Assembly: GCF_024721265.1 (NCBI RefSeq)
Contig: NZ_JAMXOC010000002.1
Span: forward strand, 215,253-279,252
Length of the DNA: 64,000 nucleotides
Direction: 5' to 3'
From: Ohessyouella blattaphilus
Lineage (GTDB): Bacteria > Bacillota > Clostridia > Lachnospirales > Lachnospiraceae
Shown here: positions 1 through 9,446 of the stretch, in pieces
How positions within the stretch are numbered: the stretch's first letter is position 1
Layout: the number at the start of each line of letters is the position of its first letter
Program-made: the position numbers and the translations under genes
The notes under the pieces: model-generated
What the model was told of the DNA's origin: nothing
Seen by the model: the letters and a program-made list of their open reading frames with translations, nothing else
The model's database searches: none

Positions 1-180
1 TTCATCCTTATCGTCTTCATTGTCGGTTAGATTGAAAATGAGCAGTTCATCGGCACCATTTTCGTTATATGTTTTTACGAGTTCGAGGACATTTTCGGCA
101 ACTACCGTCTCGTCATCAAACCATTTAACCGCCTTCTTATCTTTCAAAAAAAGGCAGGGAATTATTCGTTTTAAACCCAT
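1..180 (-). CDS. HisF-like protein, N-terminal 60 residues (cut by window edge)
   Basis: Reading leftward from an ATG at 180, the frame stays open to the window edge. It begins with MGLKRIIPCLFLKDKK and continues with a GADELLIF segment, matching the first beta-alpha units of the HisF/HisA barrel. In true HisF the first strand reads IIPCLDV and its Asp is catalytic; here that position is Phe, so this barrel probably lacks cyclase activity. From memory, Lachnospiraceae carry such degenerate HisF-like domains at the N-terminus of HisI/HisE fusion proteins, so a HisIE-type enzyme is the likeliest full product. The ATG overlaps the hisB stop codon (TAATG), implying translational coupling as last visible gene of the his operon. 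Confidence 0.7.
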   Translation of the reverse strand, partial: MGLKRIIPCLFLKDKKAVKWFDDETVVAENVLELVKTYNENGADELLIFNLTDNEDDKDE

Positions 181-764
181 TACAAGCTTCCTTTCGTCGT
201 CCAGGCTCCGCTTACCCGTTCATCTATTGTCGTTGCCATATCAAGCGCCCGGCCAAAAGCTTTGAATAGCCCTTCAGCCATATGGTGGTTATTTTGCCCT
301 TCCAGCACCTTTAGATGAATATTCATCATGGCACTATAGGATAAGGCGTAGAAAAATTCATTGATCAGCTCTGTCTCAAGACCGCCTAGGCTTTCGACTG
401 TAAATTTGGCATCAAAGCCCAAATACGGCCGTCCGGATAAATCAAGAGCACACAGTACTAACGTTTCATCCATTGGTAGTGTAAAGTGACCAAAGCGCTT
501 TAAGCCAGCCTTATCTTCTACCGCTTCCTTAATCGCCGTCCCTAAGACAATACCTGTATCTTCGGCGGTATGGTGTGAATCCACCTCTAAATCGCCTACA
601 GATTTGAGCTTTAAGTCGAATAGCCCGTGTCTGGCAAACCCGTCTAACATATGATCAAAGAAACCGATACCGGTATAGATTTCTGTCTTCCCTGTTCCGT
701 TTAGATTAAGGGTGCACTGAATATTGGTCTCTTTTGTCTCTCTCGTTATTTCACTTATCTTCAT
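180..764 (-). CDS. hisB: Imidazoleglycerol-phosphate dehydratase HisB
   Basis: 194 residues, the usual size for stand-alone bacterial IGPD, which dehydrates imidazole glycerol phosphate to imidazole acetol phosphate in histidine synthesis. The metal-binding signatures are present: GFFDHMLDGFARHG near residues 34-47, DSHHTAEDTGI near 62-72, and HHMAEGLFKAFGRAL near 159-173. There is no fused phosphatase domain. The start lies 2 nt after the hisD stop and the stop overlaps the next start codon, so the gene is inside a tightly packed his operon. Confidence 0.97.
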   Translation of the reverse strand: MKISEITRETKETNIQCTLNLNGTGKTEIYTGIGFFDHMLDGFARHGLFDLKLKSVGDLEVDSHHTAEDTGIVLGTAIKEAVEDKAGLKRFGHFTLPMDETLVLCALDLSGRPYLGFDAKFTVESLGGLETELINEFFYALSYSAMMNIHLKVLEGQNNHHMAEGLFKAFGRALDMATTIDERVSGAWTTKGSL

Positions 765-766
765 GC

Positions 767-2068
767 TTATTCTTCCTCCTCAAAACGTACCGTCACCGAA
801 TTGGCGTGGGCTGACAATTCTTCAGCCATAGCAAATTTCTCAATGTCTTTATACACTTCCCGCAGAGCTTCTTTAGAATACCCGATAATACTAGATTTCT
901 TAATAAAATCATCTACACCAAGGGGTGAGAAAAACTTAGCGGTTCCATTGGTTGGCAACACGTGGTTGGGCCCGGCAAAATAATCTCCTAAGGGTTCGCT
1001 GGCGTAGTCACCGATAAAGATAGCACCTGCATGACGAATCTTGGTCATTGTCTCATAGGGACGCTTCGTCATGATTTCCAAATGCTCCGAGGCGATTTCA
1101 TTGGCAATGTGAATGGCCTGCTCTTCATTTTTCGCCAACAGAATGTAGCCGTAGTTATCGATAGATTTTTGAATGATTTCACGGCGTGGCAAGACCTCTA
1201 TAAAACGGTCTACTTCTATAGATACAGCCTCTGCTAGCCCTTCGTCTGTCGTAACGAGAATGGCCGAAGCCAGCTCATCATGTTCCGCCTGTGACAATAA
1301 ATCAGCAGCGATAAAACGCGGATTTGCGCTTTCATCGGCAAGGACTAAAATCTCACTGGGGCCAGCAATCGCATCGATATTGACGTGACCGTAGACTGCC
1401 TTTTTAGCAAGAGCCACAAAAATATTACCGGGGCCGACAATCTTGTCCACTTTGGGAATGCTCTCGGTACCATAAGCTAAGGCAGCGATGGCCTGGGCTC
1501 CTCCTGCTTTATAAATCACGTCTACTCCGGCTTCTTTCGCAGCGACTAATGTATGAGGTGAAATTTTCCCATCCGGTCCTGGTGGCGTGGTCATTACGAT
1601 TTCACCTACACCAGCGACTTTCGCCGGTAATACGTTCATCAGTACCGAAGAAGGATAGACGGCCTTACCACCAGGAACGTAGACGCCTACTCGGTCCAGA
1701 GGAGTTACCTTTTGTCCTAGCATACTGCCGTTTTCTTTCGTATCAATCCAGCTATTTTGCTTTTGCTTTCCGTGGAAGTCAAGAATATTTTCTTTCGCCT
1801 TACGGATAATCGCGATTAGTTCTGGCGAGGTCTGCTCATAAGCTTCGGCAATCTCCGCGTCCTTAACCTGAATGGTACCCGCTTGAATCTGTGCCTTATC
1901 AAACTTCTCCGTATAGGCGAATAACGCCTGATCCTTATTCTCTTTTACATCCGCGAGAATTTCTGCCACCACTTGTTCATACTCCCCATAATTATTAGGG
2001 CTACGTTTTAAAAGGGCAGCTAATACTTCGCTGATGCTATTGTTATCATCAATCCTTTGTATTCTCAT
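767..2068 (-). CDS. hisD: Histidinol dehydrogenase HisD
   Basis: 433 residues, full length for HisD, the zinc enzyme that oxidises L-histidinol to L-histidine with two NAD+. Visible motifs are VYVPGGKAVYPSSVLMN, the signature GPSEILVLADESANP, and DLLSQAEHD with zinc and active-site residues. The start ATG directly abuts the hisG stop codon, and hisB follows after 2 nt. Expression should follow the his promoter at about 4.0 kb. Confidence 0.97.
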   Translation of the reverse strand: MRIQRIDDNNSISEVLAALLKRSPNNYGEYEQVVAEILADVKENKDQALFAYTEKFDKAQIQAGTIQVKDAEIAEAYEQTSPELIAIIRKAKENILDFHGKQKQNSWIDTKENGSMLGQKVTPLDRVGVYVPGGKAVYPSSVLMNVLPAKVAGVGEIVMTTPPGPDGKISPHTLVAAKEAGVDVIYKAGGAQAIAALAYGTESIPKVDKIVGPGNIFVALAKKAVYGHVNIDAIAGPSEILVLADESANPRFIAADLLSQAEHDELASAILVTTDEGLAEAVSIEVDRFIEVLPRREIIQKSIDNYGYILLAKNEEQAIHIANEIASEHLEIMTKRPYETMTKIRHAGAIFIGDYASEPLGDYFAGPNHVLPTNGTAKFFSPLGVDDFIKKSSIIGYSKEALREVYKDIEKFAMAEELSAHANSVTVRFEEEE

Positions 2069-2704
2069 CTATACCACCTGTTTTAGTTTGTTCACCATTT
2101 CCTTAATGCGTTCGTTTTCCATCCGCATACTGACAGGGTTTACAATCATTCTCGCCGAAAGATCACAAACCTCTTCAAGAACCCCTAGGCCATTTTCCCG
2201 GAGGGTCGAGCCGGTTTCGACGATATCTACGATCACTTCCGAGAGCCCGACGATGGGCGCTAGCTCAATGGAGCCATTTAGCTTAATAATCTCGACCGTC
2301 TGGTGTTTTTTATTAAAGAAATAATGCTTCGCAATCTTAGGATACTTTGTGGCCACGCGAATCAGTTCCCGAGAGTTAAGCGCTTCTCTCCCCTTATCGC
2401 TTCCACAGACACACATCCGGCATTTTCCGAAACCAAGGTCTAACACCTCATGTACACTTCGTCCTTCTTCTAAGATAGTGTCCTTCCCTACAATACCAAT
2501 ATCGGCAGCTCCGTATTCCACATAAGTAGGAACATCGGGACCCTTTGCCAGAAAGAACCGAAGTTTCAAATTATCATTGGTAAAAATTAGCTTCCGTGAG
2601 CTCTTATCCTCGATCTCTTCGCAAGTAATACCGATTTTATTAAATAATGCTAACGTCGAACTAGCTAAGCGGCCCTTCGTCAGGGCAATTGTTAAATACC
2701 TCAT
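2069..2704 (-). CDS. hisG: ATP phosphoribosyltransferase, short-form catalytic subunit HisG
   Basis: 211 residues. This is the short HisG, which lacks the C-terminal regulatory ACT-like domain and needs HisZ for activity; hisZ lies directly upstream. The enzyme joins ATP and PRPP in the first step of histidine synthesis and is the feedback point. The starting RYLTIALTKGRL, the segment YGAADIGIVGKD and the phosphate-binding loop IVDIVETGSTLRENGL are typical of HisG. It sits 13 nt after hisZ and abuts hisD. Confidence 0.96.
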   Translation of the reverse strand: MRYLTIALTKGRLASSTLALFNKIGITCEEIEDKSSRKLIFTNDNLKLRFFLAKGPDVPTYVEYGAADIGIVGKDTILEEGRSVHEVLDLGFGKCRMCVCGSDKGREALNSRELIRVATKYPKIAKHYFFNKKHQTVEIIKLNGSIELAPIVGLSEVIVDIVETGSTLRENGLGVLEEVCDLSARMIVNPVSMRMENERIKEMVNKLKQVV

Positions 2705-2717
2705 GGTCTCCCCCTTT

Positions 2718-3935
2718 TTACGATAACGAATACTCAGTCACGTCTCTATCGTGAGCGATGTAATAAAGCTGGCAAATCTCACTTCTTCGTCCATACTCTT
2801 GATAGTCTTCTAGCGACTTGCTCATTTCCTTTTTCATTAGCACCACTCGCTCACCCTTTTCTCTCAGTTCACTGGCTAGGCGAATGCCTTCTTCCTCGCG
2901 ACCACCAGCGTATAACACAAGGGTCTTCTCAGGCTGTAGAACCGGCGTAATATGCTGCCTAGAAAGAGCGCTTTGGAGTTCATCCACCACGATGGCAAAA
3001 CCAATGGAAGGCGCTTCTTTGCCAAACTTTTCAATTAACGTGTCATAACGTCCGCCTTTGACAATTGCATCACCTGAACCAAAGGTATAGCCTCTAAAAA
3101 CTACTCCTGTATAGTAGTTGTAGGCACCACTACTCATGCTTAGATCAAAGGTAACGTATTTTTCCATTCCATAATAACACAGAATATCGTATATTTTTTC
3201 CAATCTTTTAATCGCCAAAATCCCCTTGGTACTGGGGGCTACGTCCCGGGCTTTTTCTAGGATTTCATAGCCCCCAACCAGCTCGTCTAACTGCTTAAAA
3301 GACGCCTTGGCGCTACGGCTAACGGTTAGTCCCTCTAAAAGCTCGTTGATACCGAAGAAGTTTTGATTCTTAATCAGCTCCTTTAGTTCCTGTTCCTGAT
3401 CCTCATCAAGACCAGCATCTTCAATTAGGCTTTTTAGAAAATCCACGTTGCTAACGCTAAGCTGAAAGTCCCTTAAGCCGGCCTTTAGAAGACAAGCGGC
3501 AACGAGAGCGATCATCTCCGCATCGGCAGCCGCGCTATCATCGCCGATTAGCTCGGCGCCCATCTGAGTGTTCTCTTTTAACCGCCCCTGATAACTGGTG
3601 TGATTAATAAACGTATTCCCAGTGTAACATAAACGAATCGGCATCTTTTCATCTGCAAAAATAGTGGCCGCTACCCGCGCAATCGCTGGGGTAAAATCGG
3701 GACGAAGTACCAGGGTCTCCCCTTCCCGGTCAAAGAACTTATAGAGCTCTTTCGAAGGAATGGTTCCGATTTCTTTACGAAATACGTCAAAATATTCGAA
3801 GGTTGGTGTCTGGATATCGGTATAGCCATAATGCATTAAGGTTTCGTGGAGGCGGTCCTCAAGGGCCAGTTTCTTCCCACATTCCCCATTATAGATATCT
3901 CTCACACCTTCCGGAGTATGCAACAGTTGTTTCAT
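2718..3935 (-). CDS. hisZ: ATP phosphoribosyltransferase regulatory subunit HisZ
   Basis: 405 residues from the ATG at 3935, which has an AAAGGAG site 8 nt upstream. A farther in-frame ATG at 3953 lies on the ribosome-binding site itself and is rejected. HisZ is a catalytically inert HisRS paralogue that binds short HisG and carries histidine feedback. The class II synthetase-like core is visible: TPEGVRDI at the N-terminus, LVLRPDFTPAIAR near 90, and YTGVVFRGYTFGSGDAIVKGG near 280. As in other HisZ proteins, the tRNA-binding C-terminal domain is replaced by a short extension. First gene of the his operon. Confidence 0.95.
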   Translation of the reverse strand: MKQLLHTPEGVRDIYNGECGKKLALEDRLHETLMHYGYTDIQTPTFEYFDVFRKEIGTIPSKELYKFFDREGETLVLRPDFTPAIARVAATIFADEKMPIRLCYTGNTFINHTSYQGRLKENTQMGAELIGDDSAAADAEMIALVAACLLKAGLRDFQLSVSNVDFLKSLIEDAGLDEDQEQELKELIKNQNFFGINELLEGLTVSRSAKASFKQLDELVGGYEILEKARDVAPSTKGILAIKRLEKIYDILCYYGMEKYVTFDLSMSSGAYNYYTGVVFRGYTFGSGDAIVKGGRYDTLIEKFGKEAPSIGFAIVVDELQSALSRQHITPVLQPEKTLVLYAGGREEEGIRLASELREKGERVVLMKKEMSKSLEDYQEYGRRSEICQLYYIAHDRDVTEYSLS

Positions 3936-3953
3936 AGGTATTTCTCCTTTCAC

Positions 3954-3975
3954 TTTAGCGTGCTACCACGCTAAA
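3954..3975. promoter_or_regulatory. Perfect 9-bp palindrome in the his 5' region (candidate operator)
   Basis: TTTAGCGTG, four spacer bases, then CACGCTAAA. It lies just downstream of the his -10 box, around the expected transcription start and ahead of the hisZ ribosome-binding site. There is no T-tract, so it is better placed as a repressor site than as a terminator. Candidate binders are a TrpR/YerC-type HisR repressor (inference only). Confidence 0.6.
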
Positions 3976-3984
3976 TCGTTCTTT

Positions 3985-4013
3985 ATTATACGTATTTCTT
4001 CCTTTATTGTCAA
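3985..4013 (-). promoter_or_regulatory. Promoter of the his operon
   Basis: On the minus strand TTGACA (4013-4008), exactly 17 nt, then TATAAT (3990-3985): both hexamers match the housekeeping consensus. It lies just beyond the recU stop codon and drives hisZ-hisG-hisD-hisB. A promoter this strong fits control by a repressor at the adjoining palindrome. Confidence 0.85.
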
Positions 4014-4014
4014 G

Positions 4015-4548
4015 CTAAGGCCGCTGGTTTAGATCTTGATTAAGCGCATCTAGATACGGAATAAAGAAGCCGCTCTTTACTTCGAGAAAATAATTCTCGT
4101 CTAGCTCTTCAAAACGGATGCTTTTTCGGCCACCGTTTAAGCCCCGCTCCCAAAAGGTAGAAAGCTCCGAAAAACGCATATAATAAGCGATATTCTTATT
4201 GCTAAAGTAAATTAAGATAAAAGAAACACCTTGCTGTTTTTCAAAGTCCGTCATAAAATCCACTTGGTGTTGATGAATATTATGTAGGGGAAAGGTACCG
4301 TTGTTGCACTCTTTTGCATCAAAGCAAAGGGGCACTCCTTGGACCACGCCAATATAGTCAACGGTACTCTTCTGATCGAAGTAGGCCAGTGTTATCTGGC
4401 GGGTCTCCTGATCGATGCGAACCGGGGTAATAGGGGTTGGCACCTTTTGAATTAAGGCTAGGTTGCATTCTTGGTAGCGTTCGTTGGTGCGGTTTACGAA
4501 TTCTTCTAGCGTAGAACCTCTGAGACCGCGGGAATTCCATGTTGCCAC
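4015..4548 (-). CDS. recU: Holliday junction resolvase RecU
   Basis: 177 residues from a GTG start at 4548, preceded by GGAGG with 7-nt spacing. RecU is the Firmicute resolvase that cleaves four-way junctions in recombination and repair. The N-terminus MATWNSRGLRGSTLEEFVN is the conserved RecU opening; STVDYIGVVQGVPLCFDAKE holds the nuclease acidic residues and lysine. The start overlaps the end of the upstream pseudouridine synthase gene by 43 nt, so the two are probably co-transcribed. In many Firmicutes recU pairs with a class A PBP; that pairing is absent here. Confidence 0.93.
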   Translation of the reverse strand: MATWNSRGLRGSTLEEFVNRTNERYQECNLALIQKVPTPITPVRIDQETRQITLAYFDQKSTVDYIGVVQGVPLCFDAKECNNGTFPLHNIHQHQVDFMTDFEKQQGVSFILIYFSNKNIAYYMRFSELSTFWERGLNGGRKSIRFEELDENYFLEVKSGFFIPYLDALNQDLNQRP

Positions 4549-5519
4549 TGTATATCCTCCAAAATCGTTTTATAAAGAGTTGGTAACGGTGCCTGAAAGC
4601 TTTGTCTAGATAAATCGCTTAAACGCTCCGGTAGCTCGGGAAAGACCACTTCATAGCTATGAAGAAACTGAGCACTTAAACCGTACTGCCTCTTATACTT
4701 ATCATTTCGTACGCTGCCACCGTACTTATAATCCCCCACAAGACCGTGACCAATGCTTTGTAAATGGGCTCTAATCTGATGGGTCTTACCGGTAATGAGC
4801 TTAACCTTTAATAGGGTCAAGTCTTCACGAAAGGCTAAGGGTTCATAATACGTCTCAATGTAGGACTCGCCTGCCGTTTCCGAAATGGTAACGAGATTCT
4901 TCCTCTCATCTTTTGTCAGAAACCCTTTGATGGTCAGGGAGTCTTTAAGACAGCCGTGAACCAGAGCTAAATAGTACTTATCCACGTGGCGGGTACGCAG
5001 CAGTTCGCTCATCTGCTGCAGGCCGTAGACGCTAGCACCGGCGATTACAAGACCAGAGGTATTGCGGTCTAAGCGGTTGCAAATCCCTGGGGAAAAGCTC
5101 TGTAAGTCTTGAGGCGAAAGCGCCTGACTAGCAAGCAGGTAATCTCTTAGCATCTCTACTAAAGAATAGTCCCCTCCTTTGGCCTTTTGAGACAGTACGC
5201 CCCTTGGCTTATTAAGAAGGAGGACATCCTTATTTTCATAAATCACCTCTAGGCGCCTGCCTTTCTTCGGGCTAGTCTTTAAAGGAACCCGTAAGGGCGG
5301 GCCAGCAAATTTATCATACGTCTCATCGGCTAAATAGATTTTAATCACATCGCCTGCTTCTAAAATCTCTTTCCCGGAGGCTTTTTTATCGTTTAGAACG
5401 ATATTCTTTTTTCTTAGCATCTTGTAGAGAAATCCGGTCCCGGCTTCTTTTAATAGCTTTTGCAAGTATTTATCAAAGCGTTGACCGGCTCTTTTCTCAT
5501 CGATTGTAAATTCTTTCAT
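4506..5519 (-). CDS. RluC/RluD-family pseudouridine synthase
   Basis: 337 residues. An N-terminal S4 RNA-binding domain (about residues 1-85, with KMLRKKNIVLNDKK) is followed by the RsuA/RluA catalytic domain. CNRLDRNTSGLVIAG near residues 167-181 carries the catalytic Asp of the usual HRLDxxTSG motif, with Asn replacing His at the second position, as in a clostridial subgroup. It converts uridines in rRNA (probably 23S) to pseudouridine; the exact target cannot be told. ATG at 5519, 7 nt after the upstream gene. Confidence 0.92.
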   Translation of the reverse strand: MKEFTIDEKRAGQRFDKYLQKLLKEAGTGFLYKMLRKKNIVLNDKKASGKEILEAGDVIKIYLADETYDKFAGPPLRVPLKTSPKKGRRLEVIYENKDVLLLNKPRGVLSQKAKGGDYSLVEMLRDYLLASQALSPQDLQSFSPGICNRLDRNTSGLVIAGASVYGLQQMSELLRTRHVDKYYLALVHGCLKDSLTIKGFLTKDERKNLVTISETAGESYIETYYEPLAFREDLTLLKVKLITGKTHQIRAHLQSIGHGLVGDYKYGGSVRNDKYKRQYGLSAQFLHSYEVVFPELPERLSDLSRQSFQAPLPTLYKTILEDIQWQHGIPAVSEVLR

Positions 5520-5526
5520 GGTGCTC

Positions 5527-6102
5527 CTAGAGTGATTGGGAAAGAAGGAGGGCCTTTAGCTTATTCTCATAGCGACTCGAATCTTTCTTTTCAACGGTAG
5601 CAATGTTATTCATAACTTCTGCTCGCATTAAAAACGCCTTAAAATCCTTAAAGATCTTAACGGTCATCTTGGGATAGCCGTTTTTTTCCAAAAAGCCTTT
5701 CAAATACTGAGCGGTCTTATCAGGGTCTAACTTCTCACTTTCAGAATATCCGCAAATGGTATTGTTATACAGGCAAAGAACTTGGATGGGCATGGTACGG
5801 TCCTTGCTGGTAATCACCAGATCATAGATCTTAGTAATATAATTTGCTTCACTTTCTAGCTCCGCCACCTTCTCAGTTTCTAAAGAACGGTGGGGAATCA
5901 TCACGATAAACTGCACCAGCATCTTTGCCGCCGGTAGACAGCCTACAGCAGCAACTACCGTTAAGACGTTAAGGCGATCGCCGGTAGCAATAATGCCAGT
6001 TACCACCAAGCCAATAACCACACCAAATTCAAGAATCGTCAGTAACAGGTATAACCGTTTTTTTCTTTTTAAGTATTCATGTGTTCCTTTGATTAACTTC
6101 AT
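5527..6102 (-). CDS. Conserved membrane protein of unknown function
   Basis: 191 residues, family not recognised. After a basic N-terminus (KRKKRLY) come two hydrophobic segments (about residues 18-40 and 48-72) forming a short hairpin, then a soluble, probably cytoplasmic domain of about 115 residues with mixed alpha/beta character and a lysine-rich end. No catalytic motif or signal peptide is evident. It lies between the SDR gene and the pseudouridine synthase with short gaps of 12 and 7 nt, so it is part of that operon; the context does not suggest a specific job. Confidence 0.75.
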   Translation of the reverse strand: MKLIKGTHEYLKRKKRLYLLLTILEFGVVIGLVVTGIIATGDRLNVLTVVAAVGCLPAAKMLVQFIVMIPHRSLETEKVAELESEANYITKIYDLVITSKDRTMPIQVLCLYNNTICGYSESEKLDPDKTAQYLKGFLEKNGYPKMTVKIFKDFKAFLMRAEVMNNIATVEKKDSSRYENKLKALLLSQSL

Positions 6103-6114
6103 GTAGTACCAATC

Positions 6115-6894
6115 CTAATTATTGTATTTGTTAAAAATCTGAAATCCATATGCCGTAATCCCATCAGGAATAAATTTCGCAAGCACTCGCGAAACCTTCA
6201 TATAAGGACCCACCGTAATAACGGCCTGTCTTCTAATGGCGCCAATAAGCGCTTCTCTCACCACGTGGACGCTAGTCGTCATCATCCGCGGATTCGTATA
6301 TTTGCTAGCTTCACCAGCCAGACCAAAGAACTCTGTCCGCACCGGGCCAGGACAGACGCAGGTCACGCTGATTTTCATTTTTCTCACTTCATTACGCAGA
6401 CCGAAGGAAAAGCTTTTTACATAACTCTTCGTAGCTGCATACACCGTAAAGTAAGGTTGGGGAGTAAAGGCGGCGGCCGAAGCCATTTGAATGATACGAC
6501 TGCCTTTTGACATAAAGGGAAGAACCTTTAAGGTCATCTTCGTTAGCGCCTGACAATTAAGATCTATCATCCCTAGCATATCCTCTTCTTTTAAAGACTC
6601 GATCAAACCGTACTTACCAAAGCCTGCCGCATTAACTAACATCCGCACATCGGCGTTATTTGTGGCAAGCTCCTTTGCTAGACGCTCATAGATATAGTCT
6701 CTCATAAGATCACCGGTAAATAGTCGTAGCTTAACCGTCTTTTTCTTTTCTAGCTCTTTTTGAAGTTCTAAAAGACGGTCTTCTCTCCTGGCAAAAACCC
6801 AAATTTCATCTAAGTGGCGGTATACTTTTGGAATATTTCTGACAAAGTCGCGACCGATTCCTGATGACGCTCCCGTTACGATTGCTATTCTCAT
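6115..6894 (-). CDS. Short-chain dehydrogenase/reductase (SDR)
   Basis: 259 residues with a classical Rossmann SDR layout: cofactor motif TGASSGIG at residues 7-14, NAAGFG near 90, and the catalytic YAATK (Tyr-x-x-x-Lys) near 153-157 preceded by the conserved Ser region. ARRED after strand 2 suggests NADP(H) preference. The tail after CPGPVRTEFF is typical of the YqjQ/DltE-like SDR group, often lipid- or membrane-associated. Substrate unknown. It starts 6 nt after the YgiQ gene. Confidence 0.9.
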   Translation of the reverse strand: MRIAIVTGASSGIGRDFVRNIPKVYRHLDEIWVFARREDRLLELQKELEKKKTVKLRLFTGDLMRDYIYERLAKELATNNADVRMLVNAAGFGKYGLIESLKEEDMLGMIDLNCQALTKMTLKVLPFMSKGSRIIQMASAAAFTPQPYFTVYAATKSYVKSFSFGLRNEVRKMKISVTCVCPGPVRTEFFGLAGEASKYTNPRMMTTSVHVVREALIGAIRRQAVITVGPYMKVSRVLAKFIPDGITAYGFQIFNKYNN

Positions 6895-6900
6895 ACGCTC

Positions 6901-8781
6901 TTACCTCCTGCTCGTTTTCTTCTTATGGACGTTTCTAATGGTCTTTTTCTTTTGCGGTTTGGTTTTACCCTTTGGCTTACCAGTGTAAGCCGGGCGAATC
7001 AGACAGCCTTTACCGAAACCGATCAAATCCTCTCGGCCCGCCTTCTTAAGGGCTTCCATTACCAAATGGTAGTTCTTAGGATTGCGGTACTGAATAAGCG
7101 CTCGCTGCATCGCCTTCTCATGAGGATCTTTGGGCACATAGACGGATTTTCCAGTACGCGGATCCACGCCGGTATAGTACATAACCGTCGAAAGGGTGGA
7201 CGGAGTCGGATAAAAGTCTTGTACTTGTTCAGGCATATATCCTAAATCCCGCAGATATTCCGCTAATTCAATCGCCGCCTTAAGGTCGGAACCAGGATGT
7301 GAAGACATGAGATACGGTACCAGATACTGTTCCTTCCCAATCTCCTTATTTATCTTCTTATATTTCTTAACAAACCCTTCATACACATGGTTTTTCGGCT
7401 TCCCCATGACCTCTAACACCTTATCGCTAACGTGCTCTGGGGCCACCTTTAATTGACCGCTTACGTGGTGCTCACACAATTCATAAAAAAACGTATCGTC
7501 TTTATCGGCCATCACGTAATCGAAACGGATACCGGAACGGATAAAGACCTTTTTCACCTTAGGAATCTCCCGCAGCTTCCGCAAGAGGATTAGATAATCC
7601 TGATGGGTTGCCTGGAGATTTTTACAAGGCGTAGGGAACAGACACTGACGATCCTTACAAACCCCGTATTTCATTTGCTTTTCACAAGCTGGCTCCCGGA
7701 AGTCGGCTGTCGGTCCGCCAACATCGTGGATATAGCCTTTAAAATCCGGCTCCCAAACAAAGTTCTCCGCTTCTTTTACCAAAGATTCATGGCTTCTGGC
7801 CTGAATAATACGTCCTTGGTGAAAGGTTAGGGCGCAAAAGCTACAAGCACCAAAACAGCCTCGGTTGCTAATTAGGGAAAACTTCACCTCACTAATCGCC
7901 GGAATGCCGCCAGTCTCTTCGTAGCTTGGATGATACGTCCGCATATAAGGGTAGCCGTAAGAAGCGTCCATTTCCCTCATGGTAAGCGGAGCGGATGGAA
8001 TGTTTTGCACCACGTATTCCTGCTCCTTATACTGTTCTACTAAGATCTTGGCTGTAAAAGGATCCGTATTTTGGTTTTGTACTTGGTAGCTCTTTGCATA
8101 TAGAAGCTTATCTTTCTTCATCTCCTGATAGCTTGGAAGCACCGTGTAGTCATAAAGATTATCCAAACTTTTAGTCCGGTAAACCGTTCCCGGAATAAAG
8201 GTTAAATCCCGAATATTAAGTCCGCTTTCTAAGGCTTCGGCAATCTCTCTAATAGAGCGTTCACCCATTCCGTAAGAAATTAAATCAGCGCCAGAATCTA
8301 GAAGGATGCTGCGCTTAAGCTTGCCTGACCAGTAATCGTAATGAGCCAGACGACGCAAGGAGGCTTCGATTCCGCCTAACACAATTGCCGCATCTTTATA
8401 AGTCTGGCGAATTAAGTTCCCATACACCACACAGGCATAATCCGGACGTCTTCCCATCTCACCGCCAGGACTGTAGGAGTCTTTACTACGCCGTCTCTTG
8501 GAGACAGAGTAATGATTTACCATGGAGTCCATATTGCCGGCTGAGACAAAGAAACCTAGCCTCGGCTTGCCAAAGACTGCAATACTAGCCGGGTCGCGCC
8601 AGTCTGGTTGAGCGATGACACCTACGCGAAAGCCCATGGACTCAAGTAGTCTCGTTATAATCGCCGCACCAAAAGAAGGATGGTCTACATAGGCATCCCC
8701 GCTTACGTAGACGAAGTCTACTTCGTCCCATCCTCGCTCTTCCATCTCTGCTCTCGTAATTGGCAAAAATTGTTTGCTCAT
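6901..8781 (-). CDS. YgiQ family radical SAM protein
   Basis: 626 residues. The radical SAM cluster motif is [19 protein letters not shown] near residues 310-328 (CxxxCxxC binding 4Fe-4S). The N-terminal [32 protein letters not shown] and the long C-terminal extension ending in a very basic tail ([10 protein letters not shown]) are diagnostic of YgiQ (UPF0313). The reaction is not established for the family; the basic tail suggests RNA binding, an inference. Its start overlaps the HAD stop by 4 nt. Confidence 0.93.
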   Translation of the reverse strand: MSKQFLPITRAEMEERGWDEVDFVYVSGDAYVDHPSFGAAIITRLLESMGFRVGVIAQPDWRDPASIAVFGKPRLGFFVSAGNMDSMVNHYSVSKRRRSKDSYSPGGEMGRRPDYACVVYGNLIRQTYKDAAIVLGGIEASLRRLAHYDYWSGKLKRSILLDSGADLISYGMGERSIREIAEALESGLNIRDLTFIPGTVYRTKSLDNLYDYTVLPSYQEMKKDKLLYAKSYQVQNQNTDPFTAKILVEQYKEQEYVVQNIPSAPLTMREMDASYGYPYMRTYHPSYEETGGIPAISEVKFSLISNRGCFGACSFCALTFHQGRIIQARSHESLVKEAENFVWEPDFKGYIHDVGGPTADFREPACEKQMKYGVCKDRQCLFPTPCKNLQATHQDYLILLRKLREIPKVKKVFIRSGIRFDYVMADKDDTFFYELCEHHVSGQLKVAPEHVSDKVLEVMGKPKNHVYEGFVKKYKKINKEIGKEQYLVPYLMSSHPGSDLKAAIELAEYLRDLGYMPEQVQDFYPTPSTLSTVMYYTGVDPRTGKSVYVPKDPHEKAMQRALIQYRNPKNYHLVMEALKKAGREDLIGFGKGCLIRPAYTGKPKGKTKPQKKKTIRNVHKKKTSRR

Positions 8782-9446
8782 ATAATCTCAAAAGTCCCTT
8801 CCATTACATCAAAGTAATCGGTAATATAGTAATCCGCCAATTCACGTTTTCGTTGTATTTGTTCTTTAGAAAAATCATCGGCTACCGTACACACTTGCAT
8901 CCCGGCATTTTTGCCCGCTAAGATTCCCATGGGTACATCCTCAAAGACAAGACAGCGCTCCGGTAAAACTGCTAGCTTTTTGGCAGCAAGCAAGTAGACA
9001 TCTGGGGCTGGTTTGCCTTTTCTCGCCTCATCAGCGGTACAGACTGCGTCAAAGTAAGAGGCAATTCCTCTAGCTTCGAGAACGGCCCTAGCTAGCTCCT
9101 CCGAGTTGCTAGTGGCAATCCCCATCTTTTTACCGGCCCTTTTCATCGCCTCTAAAAATTCCGGTACGCCTGGCTTTAGGGGCACCTCTTCGCAATATTT
9201 TGTATACGTCATCTCCTGCCATTCATCCATAATCATGGTCAAATCATGGGGTAATTCAGGAAAAGAGTCCAGAAAAAGCTGGGCTACCTCCCGGTAACTC
9301 ATCCCTTCCATACGAGACTCTAAATCCTCTGGCTTTACTTGGTTGTAACGAGCCAAAAATTCATCATCCACCGCTCGCCATACCCACATAGAATCCACTA
9401 AGGTTCCATCTAGATCAAAGATTACGGCATTTTTATCTGTTAACAT
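8778..9446 (-). CDS. HAD superfamily hydrolase, beta-phosphoglucomutase/phosphatase-like
   Basis: 222 residues from the ATG at 9446, which has GGAG 6 nt upstream; an in-frame ATG at 9458 lacks a site. All HAD motifs are present: [14 protein letters not shown] with the nucleophile Asp, GIATSNS (motif II), [15 protein letters not shown] (Lys of motif III) and [15 protein letters not shown] (motif IV). The helical cap between motifs I and II places it in subfamily IA. Substrate cannot be assigned. Overlaps the RsmF-type gene by 7 nt and the YgiQ gene by 4 nt. Confidence 0.92.
   Translation of the reverse strand: MLTDKNAVIFDLDGTLVDSMWVWRAVDDEFLARYNQVKPEDLESRMEGMSYREVAQLFLDSFPELPHDLTMIMDEWQEMTYTKYCEEVPLKPGVPEFLEAMKRAGKKMGIATSNSEELARAVLEARGIASYFDAVCTADEARKGKPAPDVYLLAAKKLAVLPERCLVFEDVPMGILAGKNAGMQVCTVADDFSKEQIQRKRELADYYITDYFDVMEGTFEII

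Noticed and set aside
3936..3984. T-box or his attenuator ahead of hisZ
   Set aside because: The leader is under 50 nt, too short for a T-box, and has no run of His codons.
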